Source: a bacterium (GTDB taxonomy: Bacteria > Vulcanimicrobiota > Xenobia > RGZZ01). Taken from it: DNA of 5,802 nt. Of this stretch, positions 5,317-5,802 are shown in pieces. The notes beneath the pieces are model-generated. The model saw only the letters and a program-made list of their open reading frames with translations, did not search any database and was not told the DNA's origin. Position 1 is the first letter of the stretch. The number at the start of each line of letters is the position of its first letter. The translations under genes and the position numbers were made by a program. The DNA is taken from positions 1 to 5,802 of the forward strand of contig JAJXVI010000178.1 of assembly GCA_021782195.1 (NCBI GenBank), written 5' to 3'.

Positions 5317-5754
5317 ATGACGACGTATTGCAAAGTCTGCTGTCGGAACCATCCGCCCGAGCGTTTCTCGTTGGAGGGGCGACGCATCCACGTGTGCAAA
5401 TCGTGCATGAAGCTACCCAGAGAGCAGCGTGAACTTCGTGAACTCACCGACGAGATGTCTGGGTACCTTGCACAGGCGAACATCAGTGCGAAGAATCTGA
5501 CTCGGTTGCGGGTGCTGTCAAAATCGCCGCATGCAACGGTGCGTGCACAGGCCGCTGCATTGCTCGAAGCGGCCCGGCTGCACCCGCACCGGAGCAAGCG
5601 TATGCCGTATCTGCAAGAGAAGGCACCGGAGGTATACGCAGCCCTGGTCGAGGCTTTTGGCATGGATGCTTCCGCTCCGGTTGCCGAAGCGTCCCCCCGG
5701 AGCGACGAAGGGTCGGACCCGGTCTGCACGTCGGATTCAGCTTCAAGCGGATAA
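5317..5754 (+). CDS. Uncharacterised protein with N-terminal four-Cys zinc-ribbon motif (145 aa)
   Basis: Residues Cys5-x2-Cys8 and Cys27-x2-Cys30, with an extra Cys9, form a likely zinc-binding knuckle pair; the segment reads FSLEGRRIHVCKSCMKLP. Residues 35-105 look helical and charged, with SAKNLTRLRVLSK followed by an Ala-rich helix and a basic HPHRSKR patch. The last 30 or so residues are Ser/Asp/Glu-rich and probably disordered. It resembles small zinc-ribbon hypothetical proteins of proteobacteria, but I cannot assign a function; nucleic-acid or protein binding is possible. A TGA stop lies directly upstream in frame (5314-5316), so ATG 5317 is the earliest possible start, and later starts would lose Cys5 and Cys8. 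No clear Shine-Dalgarno sequence or promoter is visible in the 190 bases after the tRNA terminator. Confidence 0.75.
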   Translation: MTTYCKVCCRNHPPERFSLEGRRIHVCKSCMKLPREQRELRELTDEMSGYLAQANISAKNLTRLRVLSKSPHATVRAQAAALLEAARLHPHRSKRMPYLQEKAPEVYAALVEAFGMDASAPVAEASPRSDEGSDPVCTSDSASSG

Positions 5755-5802
5755 TTGCGCCCCCCCGCACGGCCAGAAAACGCGCACGCGTCGCGTTGGC
5801 GC

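Noticed and set aside
1..5802. CRISPR array, insertion sequence or phage genes
   Set aside because: There are no regularly spaced identical repeats, no transposase or integrase motifs and no terminal inverted repeats with target duplications.

Overview
The window looks like the chromosome of a GC-rich Gram-negative proteobacterium, most likely gamma- or betaproteobacterial. The evidence is an HAE-1 (MdtB/MdtC-like) RND efflux pump with its periplasmic adaptor, three tRNA genes that all encode their 3' CCA, a TTGACA/TAATAT sigma-70-type promoter and a classic intrinsic terminator. I cannot name the genus.

Left part (1-4275, minus strand): a two-gene efflux operon read right to left. The adaptor (membrane fusion protein, 598 aa) comes first. 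Five bases after its stop codon a GTG start, with its own Shine-Dalgarno sequence inside the adaptor's last codons, opens the RND permease, which runs off the left edge after 824 codons. Together they should form the inner-membrane and periplasmic parts of a proton-driven tripartite pump. No outer-membrane channel gene and no regulator gene is visible. Both proteins carry unusual periplasmic additions. The adaptor has an Ala/Ser/Pro-rich C-terminal tail of about 112 residues and an alpha-hairpin that looks lengthened by 35 residues in each arm. The permease has an Ala/Thr/Gly/Ser-rich insertion of at least 50 residues in its second periplasmic porter loop.

Middle (4276-4789): about 510 bp with no convincing gene. 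It holds the adaptor's Shine-Dalgarno sequence and a structured 5' leader, a 15-bp palindrome resembling TetR/AcrR-type efflux operators, a strong 13-bp inverted repeat, and a degenerate duplication of about 60 bp whose core copies differ only by transitions. It may contain a small structured RNA.

Right part (4790-5802, plus strand): a strong promoter drives a tRNA operon, Val(CAC)-Asp(GTC)-Phe(GAA), closed by an intrinsic terminator. After roughly 190 bp without features comes a 145-aa uncharacterised protein with an N-terminal four-cysteine zinc-ribbon-like motif. The efflux operon and the tRNA operon are divergently oriented and look functionally unrelated.
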